A stretch of DNA of 64,000 bases from 2-12-FULL-35-23 sp965196985 (GTDB taxonomy: Bacteria; Pseudomonadota; Gammaproteobacteria; UBA12402), in NCBI GenBank assembly GCA_965196985.1, contig CBDALO010000170.1, positions 7,555-71,554 of the forward strand, written 5' to 3'. This document shows positions 25,601-33,752 of this stretch, one piece after another. Position 1 is the first letter of the stretch, and each line of letters starts with the position of its first letter. The notes under the pieces were generated by a model. The model had not been told where the DNA came from and searched no databases. It saw only the letters and a list, made by a program, of their open reading frames with translations. Position numbers and translations under genes: made by a program.

Positions 25601-25852
25601 AGCATGCAAACAAGTTAGCAAGCAATTTTGCGAGCATATTTGCGCGCTAGCTCGCACGCGGACGTTCACGCATTTATGCACGCACATATTATCGCTCGCT
25701 TGCATGCACATTTGCACGTCTTGAAACTTTCATATTTGCATGCATACATAGCAGCACATTTGCGTGCATCTATGCCAACACGTTTGCTCGCACACTTGCT
25801 TGCATTCTTGCTTGCATTCCTGCATGCTTGTGTTTGTTCTTGCATGCGAGAG
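25601..25852. repeat. About 21 tandem 12-bp iterons, candidate centromere
   Basis: From 25601 to 25852 the sequence divides into 21 consecutive 12-mers without a phase break. Many fit NNTTTGCNYGCA, for example CATTTGCGTGCA (25757), CGTTTGCTCGCA (25781), CACTTGCTTGCA (25793), TTCTTGCTTGCA (25805); some units are degenerate. The array lies 200 bp upstream of parA and is AT-richer than its surroundings. Direct repeats upstream of a ParA/RHH operon are the usual centromere of type Ib systems; an iteron-type origin is the alternative. The open frames that run through it (LLAH-LLAF-LLAF-LHAC) are a product of the 12-bp period. Confidence 0.85.
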
Positions 25853-26181
25853 ATATAAGTTGCAGAATTGCCAGCGCCACCGAGATGAAAATCCGACGCG
25901 ACGACCCACGACGGAAAATGCATCTCCACCAGCCATTATTGCACCTCACCCATGCGAAACAGATGGGAATTTCGAGCTCGCAAGACCTCCACCCAGAACC
26001 GAGATCGCCCACCTCAACAGTTGGATAGTAGGACTATCTAGTAGGCGCCAGTCGCATCAGTGCCGCAAAAGCGCGCTCTGCCGACGCACTGCTGGAGCTG
26101 ATCTTCTGCGAAAAACACCACATTTCGCAAACACGAAACGGTGCGAACTGCGCCACGACAGATACGAGAGAGGACGGCACA
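25853..26181. other. Intergenic region with palindrome upstream of the DUF2637 gene
   Basis: No convincing gene (a 47-codon frame from 25884 to 26028 has no ribosome site). GATAGT-AGG-ACTATC at 26024-26038 is a perfect 6-bp inverted repeat next to TTGGAT and is a candidate operator for the membrane protein gene starting at 26182. Confidence 0.35.
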
Positions 26182-27039
26182 GTGCCTCCATTTCGGACAA
26201 CCGAGGCCGAACACGACGGCGTCGACGACCATCCAGACCACCTTTCGCCCGACAGCTCGCCGTCCAAAATGCATGCCGCCAAGACGAGCCGACTGCCGTT
26301 CTGGAGCGCAGTAGTTCTCACTGGTGTCATCACGGCAGCGTCGTTCGTCCTCAGCTTTGCCGCCTTGTGGGACCTCTTCACTCAAGTCGGGCAGCCAAGA
26401 AAGCTCTCGTGGCTGTTCGCAATCCTGCTCGACGGTGCCATCCTTCAAGCGACCATTTCGGTCGTGTGGCTCGCCGACGCACCGGGGGAGAAGGGACGAA
26501 GCGATCGCCGATTCTTCTGGATCGTGCTTATCTTCTCCGCCACCGCAAGCATCTTCGGTAACGCTTTACATGCGTACACAAATCATGCCCCTGGATTCGA
26601 CCCCCGTCTCGCCGCCGTGATTGCGACGATCGCGCCAGTAGCGCTCCTGTTCTCCTCCCACGGACTCACAATTCTCGCTCGCCGATCACGTCCCCGGCAC
26701 GCGTCGACTGTCCGTATATCGGCAGCAAATGACACTCACTCCGCGGTTTCGACCACTGCTGAAACGAACGAGGCGGACGTAACAGAGCAAGCCCCATCCA
26801 GTCCTTCACAACAGACACTTGATCCGGCAGAAGCGACTTCAGAGCCCCAAATCAAGAAATTCGCTACGACTGAGGACCGAAAAGAGCATGCACTCGCCCT
26901 CAACGCCAGCGGTACTCCGATGCCCGACATCGCAGCGGCAGTCGACCGATCACCATCGACGATCTACCGGTGGATCGACGAAGCCAAAGAGAATCGACCA
27001 CTCGTCCCACAAGGACGCCAACTGACGAACGTCGGATAA
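26182..27039 (+). CDS. DUF2637-type membrane protein with C-terminal HTH
   Basis: 285 aa from GTG 26182 (GAGAGGA upstream). Four transmembrane segments lie at about residues 41-60, 78-98, 111-130 and 145-165, in the order characteristic of DUF2637/SpdB-like proteins of actinobacterial plasmids. After a Ser/Thr-rich linker, residues 235-270 read RKEHALALNASGTPMPDIAAAVDRSPSTIYRWIDEA, split here as an invertase-type helix-turn-helix: ALALNASGTPMPDIAAAV and RSPSTIYRWI. Such proteins often accompany plasmid transfer or spread, and the membrane-HTH combination suggests a link between DNA and membrane. Role unproven. Confidence 0.75.
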   Translation: MPPFRTTEAEHDGVDDHPDHLSPDSSPSKMHAAKTSRLPFWSAVVLTGVITAASFVLSFAALWDLFTQVGQPRKLSWLFAILLDGAILQATISVVWLADAPGEKGRSDRRFFWIVLIFSATASIFGNALHAYTNHAPGFDPRLAAVIATIAPVALLFSSHGLTILARRSRPRHASTVRISAANDTHSAVSTTAETNEADVTEQAPSSPSQQTLDPAEATSEPQIKKFATTEDRKEHALALNASGTPMPDIAAAVDRSPSTIYRWIDEAKENRPLVPQGRQLTNVG

Positions 27040-27108
27040 ACAGTGAGCGGGGGAGGGGAGGGGTGGCGCTGGGACAAAACATCCCTCCTTCCCTGCACAC
27101 TGGTGGTC

Positions 27109-28047
27109 ATGTTGAGCGCAAGGATTCGCGAGGACGACAGCTTCTGTTATGGGTGGGAGCTACGCGGATGGGCCGCTGAAGATGTAGAAGCTGCCAACCG
27201 AAACAATCAGTTTCGCTGCCCCGGTTGCCAGGCGGGTGTTTCCGCGTTGTCGTTCAAACCACACAATCAGGTTTCTCCGCACTTCAGGTTCTCCAACGGA
27301 GGCGGTCATGAACCCAAATGCCCGTGCGGCCCGAAAGAAGTCGCGGCGAACAAGGCTCTGATCGATGGGGACGCGTCGGTTCCCACCATCGTTCCCTACC
27401 CGACACATTTGACCGATCCACCTACGGAGCGATTGGTACACAGCGACGATCCTGGCCTCTCATCCGCCGAGGACCAGCGGCCTTCGTCCATCCCGCCCCA
27501 CTTCAACAGGGAGGGCGAAGCAACGAGGGCGGCGTCGAGCCACTCCGGGTTGATCGGAACATTCGCTGTTGCTCACATGCAGATGAACCGCGCTCAACGC
27601 ATCTCTGCGCGTATCAATTTGCCGGACGTCACCGACGCACATAGGTATCAATATGCGTTCAAAGAGCTACCCCAGTGGAAGATCGAGAGGCTTACTTCAC
27701 CACGAATTTTCTACGGCCGACTGCGCTACACGGCGCCGCTTGAGGACACCGGGACCTCCTATCGCATCCAATTCCACGCCGGCGAGTGGGACAACGACAC
27801 GAGAGCGTTCACTCGCCCGTGGACACTCGTTGCTCATCACGAGAACTGGACGAAATGGGGCCACACCCTATTCCTTGACGAGTTCCGCACAGTAACGTCC
27901 CAGGCTGAGCGCGACAAAAATGAGCCTTGGATGTATTTACTCGCAACCCAGGACCCGAACAACCTCAACGAACTGCATGTGAAAATTCGGCAGCGAATCG
28001 CCTTCATTCAGCGCAAGCCTGTGCGAAAGAAGCAGTCGAAGGCATAA
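27109..28047 (+). CDS. Protein with N-terminal zinc motif (CoiA-like), unknown
   Basis: About 312 aa. Starts are uncertain: ATG 27109 or GTG 27043, neither with a strong ribosome site. The N-terminal part has FRCPGCQAGVSAL, HFRFSNGGGH and CPCGPKE, a Cys-His set like the zinc region of CoiA-type and DUF6035-type proteins, which often precede a nuclease fold. The C-terminal 170 residues contain alternating strands (FYGRLRYTAPL, YRIQFHAGEWDNDTRAF, WGHTLFLDEF) and end in a Lys/Arg tail. I do not recognise a catalytic motif. It follows the DUF2637 gene on the same strand by 70 bases and could be in its operon. Confidence 0.55.
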   Translation: MLSARIREDDSFCYGWELRGWAAEDVEAANRNNQFRCPGCQAGVSALSFKPHNQVSPHFRFSNGGGHEPKCPCGPKEVAANKALIDGDASVPTIVPYPTHLTDPPTERLVHSDDPGLSSAEDQRPSSIPPHFNREGEATRAASSHSGLIGTFAVAHMQMNRAQRISARINLPDVTDAHRYQYAFKELPQWKIERLTSPRIFYGRLRYTAPLEDTGTSYRIQFHAGEWDNDTRAFTRPWTLVAHHENWTKWGHTLFLDEFRTVTSQAERDKNEPWMYLLATQDPNNLNELHVKIRQRIAFIQRKPVRKKQSKA

Positions 28048-28095
28048 CCAGTTCTTGGATGACCCCTATCGAACTGCCCTTTTGCAGCACACACA

Positions 28096-28155
28096 TGAAT
28101 GCGGGCATATACGCACGGAAGTTTGCACGCAAAGATGCGTGCAAAGACGCGTGCA
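28096..28155. repeat. Second cluster of the 12-bp iteron motif
   Basis: GAATGCGGGCAT, ATACGCACGGAA, GTTTGCACGCAA, AGATGCGTGCAA and AGACGCGTGCAT follow each other in 12-bp steps. They carry the same TGCNYGCA core as the array at 25601-25852, which suggests binding by the same partition protein. Confidence 0.6.
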
Positions 28156-28169
28156 TTATTTCATTCGAT

Positions 28170-28787
28170 CTACGGATTTCCCCGAATTGCGGCGTCGATC
28201 ATCGCGGCCAACTCGTCGGCAACCGGGCCGGACACTGAGGCCGGTTGATTGCACTCTGCTCGCTGCGTTATCAACGCCTTCGCCGCCTGTTGGAACGGTG
28301 CCGGCTTCTTCAGTAATTGGCGGCGCTCGATCTTCACCGCGTCAGGGATCCGAGGATATCTAGACCAAGGGTCAGCTTGGCGTGCTCGGTCCAGTTCCGC
28401 TGAAATCTCCCTGTCGTCCTTTATCGCGAGCTGCTCGATCTGAGCCAGAATTTGCGGTGTTACCTGCGGATACAGCTCCTGTTCGAGGATCATCTCCACC
28501 GCTGCCGTCGACGCCGATTCCTTCATCTGAGCCAGGTCCGTGGGTGCCTTGCCGGGGTGGGATTGCCTCCACTGCTCGTTCAGCTGATGCTCCAGCGATT
28601 CGGTTGCGGTGTCGGTCAAGCGCTGCAGCCGTTCCGATTCCCTGCCCATCGCGAGGACCTCGTCGCTGGCGTTCTTGTCCATGGCGAGCCACTGACTCAG
28701 AACGCGCCATGTCTCGTCGAAGATCGTCTCGTCGATATGGCCTACGTAGAACTGCTCATCGATGTCCTCTGCCGGCCCATCGTTCAT
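28170..28787 (-). CDS. Helical protein downstream of the toxin-antitoxin pair, unknown
   Basis: 205 aa from ATG 28787 (alternative 28796). Entirely helical, rich in Glu, Gln and Ala, with no transmembrane segment or Cys motif. Residues 35-120 (ETWRVLSQWLAMDKN to TEQELYPQV-type helices) look like a long bundle. It follows the RHH antitoxin gene by about 19 bases on the minus strand and may be a third member of that operon. No family recognised. Confidence 0.6.
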   Translation of the reverse strand: MNDGPAEDIDEQFYVGHIDETIFDETWRVLSQWLAMDKNASDEVLAMGRESERLQRLTDTATESLEHQLNEQWRQSHPGKAPTDLAQMKESASTAAVEMILEQELYPQVTPQILAQIEQLAIKDDREISAELDRARQADPWSRYPRIPDAVKIERRQLLKKPAPFQQAAKALITQRAECNQPASVSGPVADELAAMIDAAIRGNP

Positions 28788-28806
28788 CGGTTCCATTCAT
28801 CTCAAT

Positions 28807-29121
28807 CTAGGCGGAGTGTGCGCGGACGTAGTCCTCAACAGCTTCCCGCATCACATCGCTGGCAGTGCGGTGCTGCTTCTTAGCCAATGCATCCACTCGT
28901 TGGCTAAGGGTTCGTGGAAGTCGCACCTGACGGCGCGGCGAAGCACCAGGCTCATCTTCGCCGCTCAGTGAGGGCCGGCCGCCAGCTCCTACGCGTTCTA
29001 GAAGCTCTCGCCCGGCCTGCGCGGCATCTGGCCCATGCTTGGCGGTCGTAGAGTTCGGTCGCAGTGTCATCTCGTTCTCGGCCCATGCCGAGAGCGCTTC
29101 GTAGTCAGTTTCTTTAGTCAT
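28807..29121 (-). CDS. Ribbon-helix-helix antitoxin-like protein
   Basis: 104 aa. The N-terminal 60 residues (ALSAWAENEMTLRPNSTTAK, then a Gly-rich linker) look like the antitoxin arm that wraps a toxin; the C-terminal RRQVRLPRTLSQRVDALAKK followed by RTASDVMREAVEDYVRAH is a clear ribbon-helix-helix DNA-binding fold. It follows the BrnT-like gene on the same strand (82-bp gap). In BrnTA pairs the toxin gene also comes first. It probably binds the palindrome at 29480-29506 and represses the pair. Confidence 0.7.
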   Translation of the reverse strand: MTKETDYEALSAWAENEMTLRPNSTTAKHGPDAAQAGRELLERVGAGGRPSLSGEDEPGASPRRQVRLPRTLSQRVDALAKKQHRTASDVMREAVEDYVRAHSA

Positions 29122-29203
29122 TGTCGTCTGCCTCCCGCTTCTGCGGTGATGGGTCTAGCTGGGTAGTGGAACTGGGTAATTTGTCTGGGTTGCAAGCTCG
29201 CGA

Positions 29204-29470
29204 TCACTCCATCAGATCGAGAAACTTACGCCGCGCTTCCATGACGTGAAAGACGACCATCGTGCGGGGTTCGATAATTTCCACCATCACCTCGAGCAGT
29301 GGACCACCGAGCTTCAGGGGCGGGCCGATGAACAACGTGGGCTTCGAGTGCCCTGGCACACGCGGCTCGTCGAACTCTTCCTCGACGTAAATGGCGTTGG
29401 CAATCGCATGCAGTGCATCTTCGTGTGAAACGTCGTGTTTGTCTGCACTGTTGGTCCACTCGACTCCCAT
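29204..29470 (-). CDS. BrnT/RelE-superfamily toxin-like protein
   Basis: 88 aa. It starts GVEWTNSADKHDVSHEDAL, matching the BrnT opening (V-x-W-D-x-x-K...H-x-x-x-H-x-x-V/S), then TLFIGPPLKLGGPLLEVMVEII and TMVVFHVMEARRKFL, the strand pair and helix of the RelE-like fold. BrnT toxins are ribosome-dependent or free mRNA interferases. The ATG at 29470 is 10 bases from the operator palindrome. With the RHH gene downstream it forms a plausible toxin-antitoxin pair stabilising the replicon. Confidence 0.65.
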   Translation of the reverse strand: MGVEWTNSADKHDVSHEDALHAIANAIYVEEEFDEPRVPGHSKPTLFIGPPLKLGGPLLEVMVEIIEPRTMVVFHVMEARRKFLDLME

Positions 29471-29479
29471 AACAAAATT

Positions 29480-29506
29480 GTACTACAAAACCCAGTTTTG
29501 TAGTAC
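29480..29506. promoter_or_regulatory. Perfect palindromic operator between divergent genes
   Basis: GTACTACAAAAC (29480-29491), CCA, GTTTTGTAGTAC (29495-29506): twelve of twelve bases pair. It lies between the toxin start (29470, leftward) and the start of the AlbA_2 gene (29529, rightward), so one protein could control both. Confidence 0.75.
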
Positions 29507-29528
29507 AGAAACATGCCAGAATGTGGAA

Positions 29529-30838
29529 GTGGCCTTGACGATCAGCACTGACAACGACTTCCGTTCACCCGGCGAACTTGAACAACTCGTTCGAGCGGTC
29601 CTGAAAGCCGATCCAAACGACGAAAACCGTTGGTGGAATGGAAAAGCTCGCTGGATCTCACCACCAAGGAAGCCCAATTTACGATCTCCAAAGCTGTCCT
29701 CGGTTTCGCGAACCGGCCAGTTCAAGACGCCCTTCAGTTCTGCAAGGGGACCGCCTACCTCGTGGTAGGCGCAGAACATGACGGACGGCTACTCGGTGTG
29801 ACACCGATGGACCATGCTGATCTGGGTCAAAAGCTCAAGACCTATATAGGGGGAGCGGTCCGGTGGAATCCCACCTCCGTCGCTGTCGACGGCAAATCCG
29901 TTCTCGTTGTCACAGTGGAGGCACCTCGCCCGGGGGACGACTTCCACACGCTTCTGAAGGACTACGACAAATATCCGGCCGGCACCATCTTTGTGCGCCA
30001 TCCAGGCCGCACCGAGCGCGCCAGTCCAGACGATGTCCGATTGCTCCAGACTCGACTTCTCGCGGGCGCTCACGATCCGGAAATCAAGGACATCGGGGTC
30101 GACTTCGAACTCAAATCCGATTCCGGTGTGTGCCGACTTGATGACTCCGAGAGTGCCATTAAGGATTGGGTAGCGAAGCGCTGCCAGAGTGTCGAAGAAC
30201 GTCAGGTTCCCACCCCTCAGCACCTGAATGTGGCCATCGCAGGTTGGGACAAGTACAAGCCGAAGTTCGACGCCGCGATGGATTTGTACCTCAAGGACAT
30301 CACGGAAATTCTCCCCACCAGGGCGTACCAGAAGCTGATCAATGACGGAACCAATGACATTCAACTGATAGTTGAAAACACCTCGTCACAACCACTTAGC
30401 GCCGTGCAGATCACCCTTAGCACTTCCACTGTGGGCGACGAGGTCTTCGGCCGTCTCGCCGGAGGAAGAGTCGATCTGCCGGAAACACCTAGCTGGCCTG
30501 GCCCGCGTACCGTCACTGCTATCCGCCAACCACTACCCCCGCGTCCCCCTTTGGAGGAGTTCGACGAGGTTTCTTTCTCGACGCGCAACGGTCAAATGGA
30601 ACTGATCTATTCAATCGGGGATCTACGACCTGGGGAACGCAAAACGCTCCAGCCGCTGACCGTCCTTCCAACCCAAGATGAGGGCGCTTCCTGCGTCGAC
30701 CTTCGGTGGGTAGTAACCAGCATGAATCGACGCGGTCAGGTTGAGGGGAAACTACAGATCCCTATCAATCAGCAAGTGACTCTCGATCTTTCGCTGGCGG
30801 GGCTCCCGACCGATACGCACTTCGAGTCATATTCATAG
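29529..30838 (+). pseudogene. AlbA_2/Schlafen-type protein with a frameshift near its start
   Basis: Reading starts plausibly at GTG 29529 (VALTISTDND... ELEQLVRAVLKADPNDENRW). At about 29633 a shift of -1 is needed to continue into VEWKSSLDLTTKEAQF, which is the start of the AlbA_2 (Schlafen-like) nucleic-acid/ATP-binding domain; VLGFANRPVQDALQ, AYLVVGAEHDGRLLGV and GTIFVRHPGRTERAS are its further motifs. The second frame alone opens at TTG 29630 and gives 402 aa. The remaining 250 residues hold a beta-rich domain. The shift sits at TTGGTGG. It may be a mutation, a sequence error or recoding; similar proteins occur in phage-defence loci. Confidence 0.65.
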
Positions 30839-30948
30839 CTCTGATCTCCACCCCATTCACTACCGGCGGAGATCACGATCGGGTTCTCACTTATCGTCAG
30901 CTACGGCGCCTGCACTGATAGCAAACCGCCATCTACCAGGTAAAACGA

Positions 30949-30957
30949 CACGTCCCC
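30949..30957 (+). repeat. CACGTCCCC repeat, copy 1
   Basis: ACGACACGTCCCC four bases before the stop of the repeat-protein gene. Four plus-strand copies share the core; see findings. Confidence 0.35.
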
Positions 30958-30961
30958 AGGA

Positions 30962-31528
30962 TTAGGGACGGACATCGACGTTATGCCTGCTGGGGCCATG
31001 CACTATGACTCCGCGCTGCGCGACGACACTGGCGTTGTCGTGGAGCACGACTCTTGTGTGGTCTGTCGCGTTGACCGTCGCGTGGCCGGCGGCGTGAACC
31101 GTTGACGCGTCGTATGCGTTAACCGTGGAGTTTTCACTGGCAACGACGACAACACGATCGCACGCATTAATTGTGGCGTTGTTGTGGCCGGTGACCTTGC
31201 AATCATCGAAGGCATCGACTGTGGCGTTGGTGTAGGCATGCAACTCGGTTGCGCCGGCGGCCTGGACCCTCGATGCGTCGGTTGCCACGATGGTGATCCT
31301 TTGGGGGAGTTTCTTTGTCAGATTGATTCGCACTTGAGTGACGCCCGTGATGCGCATCGTCCAAGCTTGGGTCGTGCCTGCGAAGTGTGAGTCACCGAGT
31401 TCGAGGACCCTGTCCGTGTCGATGATGATCGTGCGTGCGCCGGCCGAAAGACGAAAGCGAATGTCTGCTGCTGAGCGGCAAGGGGTCTTCGGCCGTGTTT
31501 TCCGCCGGACGTGTGAGTGAGTGGTCAT
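30962..31528 (-). CDS. Beta-solenoid-like protein with 16-residue repeats
   Basis: 188 aa from ATG 31528 (GAAGGA upstream). From about residue 95 to 175 there are five near-perfect 16-residue repeats: HAYTNATVDAFDDCKV, TGHNNATINACDRVVV, VASENSTVNAYDASTV, HAAGHATVNATDHTRV and VLHDNASVVAQRGVIV. The pattern N-A-T-V-N-A-x-D-x-x-x-V predicts a right-handed beta-solenoid or pentapeptide-like stack. There is no signal peptide. Such folds can mimic DNA or bind partners; the function here is unknown. It stands alone on the minus strand. Confidence 0.7.
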   Translation of the reverse strand: MTTHSHVRRKTRPKTPCRSAADIRFRLSAGARTIIIDTDRVLELGDSHFAGTTQAWTMRITGVTQVRINLTKKLPQRITIVATDASRVQAAGATELHAYTNATVDAFDDCKVTGHNNATINACDRVVVVASENSTVNAYDASTVHAAGHATVNATDHTRVVLHDNASVVAQRGVIVHGPSRHNVDVRP

Positions 31529-31644
31529 TGCTCGGTCCTTCACTGTCGACTGACTGGCGGATTCGATTGTGGGAGGAATGCGATCGAGACTATGCGCTGA
31601 TGCAGGCAAACGAAGGATTCCACTGTGCTGGTGTCATCAGATGC

Positions 31645-32961
31645 TCAAGCCAGCCGCCCTGTCCGCGTCTTAGCAAGGTGCTCAGCGAAGGCAGCTCGGG
31701 CTGCTGCACGGCTTGATGACGAGGCGGTTATCGCTTCCTGACGTGCGCTTTCCGCGTGGCGTTCTGCGATTTCCCGCCGCCGGATTGCATCAGCTTCGGC
31801 ACGCTTCTCGCTGGGTGACGGGCACGTCCAGTCGAGTTGCGAAAGCTTGAAACGCAGGAACGCTGCTGGGGACTTGATTTCGCTGGCCGTGGGCCATATC
31901 TGGCCGTTGCTCGCGGTGTGCCGTGAGAGCGCTTGAGCTATGTCTCGCCCGGTCCAGCGGGTGGGGTCGATGCCAGCCTTGCGGATTCCGTCAGCGATCA
32001 CTCCGATGTGGCTTGAAGTGTTGAAGACCGGTGCATGCGCAGCGAGCGAAGCAGCAGCTCGCTGCAATTCGATCGGTCGTTGTGCGTTGGTGGAGATGGT
32101 TTTCCTCGCGCGTGCGCGTTGGTGAGAACTTCCTACGGAAGAAAAAGAACTAACAAGAGCACTTGAAGATAGGGGGTCACGGTGGGTTCGGTTCGTACTT
32201 CCGTCGGCTGTGGCTTTGGTGCCTTCGCCCGGGGTGGCCTTGCTCAGGCGAACTGATGCGCGGGCAACAGCGCGAGTGCTGCGGTTGCGGCGAGCGCGTT
32301 CGAGCGGCGGAGTGGACATCACGACGGACTTGGGTGAGGAGAGCGACCAGCTTGACGCTGCTTTGTGCTGATGGCCACCGTGATGTGCTTCCGCGGCCAT
32401 GTACTCAGACGTCGAGAGTGTGCGCCCTCTGGCGTGTTCGATGCCCATTGCGAGGGCTTTGAGCACGCGGCGTGAACGCATGATGGTGCTGTTGGACGCA
32501 CCTGCACGCTCGGCGATCCGGGCTTTCGATGCTGTGACTCCGCGGCCGGTACGGGTCTCAGCGAAATGTGCATGCGCGTTCGCGCAGGCCATGAGGGTGT
32601 CGACAGCGATGCGGTTCGCGGCAAGTACAGCGCGGCCGTGGTCAGTTTCGGTGACCTGGTGGCGGAGCTGACGGAGCCACTCGGCGCGGCCGGACCAGAT
32701 GGGAACGCGAGATTGCTCGGAAGGCTCAACGGGCAGCGCCCACGAGGTGCCTCGCTGGCCGCTCTCGGCGTTGAATGTTTCGAGCTGTTCGACGCGTTCT
32801 TTCGCTTTACGGACCGTTTCGGCCCATTCAGCGTCAACATCAGCGCAGGTCGACGCGGTGTTGCAGTTGCTGCGGTCGTGGTGCGACTCGCCGAAAACAT
32901 GACTTTCGCTTTGCGCTTTTTCTATATCAGGGTATGAGTTACCCTGAGACGTACCCTTCAC
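31645..32961 (-). CDS. Putative plasmid replication initiator (winged-helix)
   Basis: 438 aa taking GTG 32961, seven bases after AAGGG; an upstream GTG at 33015 is possible. Residues 85-200 form a winged-helix region (TDHGRAVLAANRIAVDTLMA, GVTASKARIAERAGASNSTI, MRSRRVLKALAMGIEHARG, LSTSEYMAAEAHHGGHQHKA, WSLSSP) like the DNA-binding domain of replication initiators on actinobacterial circular plasmids. A long Ser-rich linker leads to a second domain (GRDIAQALSRHTASNG...SPAAFLRFKLSQLDW) and a basic coiled tail. The 440-bp leader with a hairpin and candidate antisense promoter fits copy-number control. Rep assignment is by architecture only. Confidence 0.55.
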   Translation of the reverse strand: MKGTSQGNSYPDIEKAQSESHVFGESHHDRSNCNTASTCADVDAEWAETVRKAKERVEQLETFNAESGQRGTSWALPVEPSEQSRVPIWSGRAEWLRQLRHQVTETDHGRAVLAANRIAVDTLMACANAHAHFAETRTGRGVTASKARIAERAGASNSTIMRSRRVLKALAMGIEHARGRTLSTSEYMAAEAHHGGHQHKAASSWSLSSPKSVVMSTPPLERARRNRSTRAVARASVRLSKATPGEGTKATADGSTNRTHRDPLSSSALVSSFSSVGSSHQRARARKTISTNAQRPIELQRAAASLAAHAPVFNTSSHIGVIADGIRKAGIDPTRWTGRDIAQALSRHTASNGQIWPTASEIKSPAAFLRFKLSQLDWTCPSPSEKRAEADAIRRREIAERHAESARQEAITASSSSRAAARAAFAEHLAKTRTGRLA

Positions 32962-33401
32962 AGGTAGTCCCTTCAGTGAGATGAAGCGAATGCAGTACCG
33001 AAGTCGAAGCGCCACACTTCTTCTTCACCAGTTACGACCGGAGCCCTGCAAGGCTCTCGTTCAACTCGACGAACTTCTTGGTTGTTCACAAACCCCCGCA
33101 AGGGGGTTTCGTCGTTTCTGGGGTTGTACTGCGTCTATGGAGTTAGATATCGAGGTTGTTCACATGCGCGTACTAGGCGGTGTGTGTGGGGCCTTTCAGT
33201 AGATGGGTATAGCCACCCCACATCACAGCACGAGCAAGGGTCCTTTTAGGGGAGCCACGCGGAACCGGTTTTAGCCATCGGGGCAGCTCAGGCCCCTCGT
33301 TGTTGATGGTGTATATATGTCCGCTCATTGCGCGCTCCGCATTGAAAAAGTGATCCCGACCAGCCCAAAAATGCCCATCAGAGTTGCTAGAGCCACCGGT
33401 G
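32962..33401. other. Leader region of the putative rep gene, hairpins
   Basis: No convincing gene. It holds the AAACCCCC-GCAA-GGGGGTTT hairpin at 33091-33110, GGGG...CCCC pairings near 33280-33295 and several further short inverted repeats between 33200 and 33300. A plus-strand TTGCGC (32906) and TATGAG (about 32928-32933) could start a transcript antisense to the rep leader that ends at the 33091 hairpin. Confidence 0.4.
33091..33113 (+). terminator. Hairpin terminator or attenuator upstream of rep
   Basis: AAACCCCC (33091-33098), loop GCAA, GGGGGTTT (33103-33110). The T-run is weak on both strands (CGTCGTTT on plus, TTTG on minus), so it may work as terminator for an antisense RNA or as a transcript stabiliser. 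Confidence 0.5.
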
Positions 33402-33752
33402 TCATCGCGGGCTCACGTGCTCTGAGAAGTGGTGGTCGAGGACACTGCGGAGCGCTGCTGCAACCTCGTGGATCTGGTCGACAGTCGCTGTCTCGGGGTC
33501 ATTCGCGACCAGATCTGCGAGATCGCGAAGGGACTCCTGTAATCCGGCAGATAGTTCCGGTACGCCGATCTGTTCAGAGAGCACATCGCGGATCACGGTT
33601 TCGGCGAGTTGGTGCGCTTCGTCGATCTCGCCCAGGTTGGGGTTGAGTAGGCCACTCTCGCGAAGCAGTGTTGCCCGGACTGTGTCCACTGGTGTTGTGG
33701 GTATCAAGGGCGCCGCCCACGTTTCAGCCTTGGGGTTGGTTGAGCTGGTCAC
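33402..33752 (-). CDS. Helical protein downstream of the WhiB genes, unknown
   Basis: 116 aa. The sequence is helical and acidic, with EIDEAHQLAETVIRDVLSEQ and LQESLRDLADLVANDPET as main helices, and no recognisable motif. Its ATG at 33752 overlaps the stop of the upstream gene (33749), which places it last in a four-gene leftward operon with two WhiB-type genes. Function unknown. Confidence 0.6.
   Translation of the reverse strand: MTSSTNPKAETWAAPLIPTTPVDTVRATLLRESGLLNPNLGEIDEAHQLAETVIRDVLSEQIGVPELSAGLQESLRDLADLVANDPETATVDQIHEVAAALRSVLDHHFSEHVSPR

Noticed and set aside
25601..25852. CRISPR array
   Set aside because: Units are 12 bp, contiguous and degenerate; there are no spacers and no cas genes.
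25628..25858. Open frames with LLAH-LLAF-LLAF or MQAR-type four-residue repeats
   Set aside because: The protein repeats are only the translation of the 12-bp iterons (four codons per unit), in several frames and on both strands.
33220..33310. Riboswitch upstream of the rep gene
   Set aside because: Some paired GC blocks are visible, but I could not fit them to any riboswitch consensus and the orientation to a gene is unclear.
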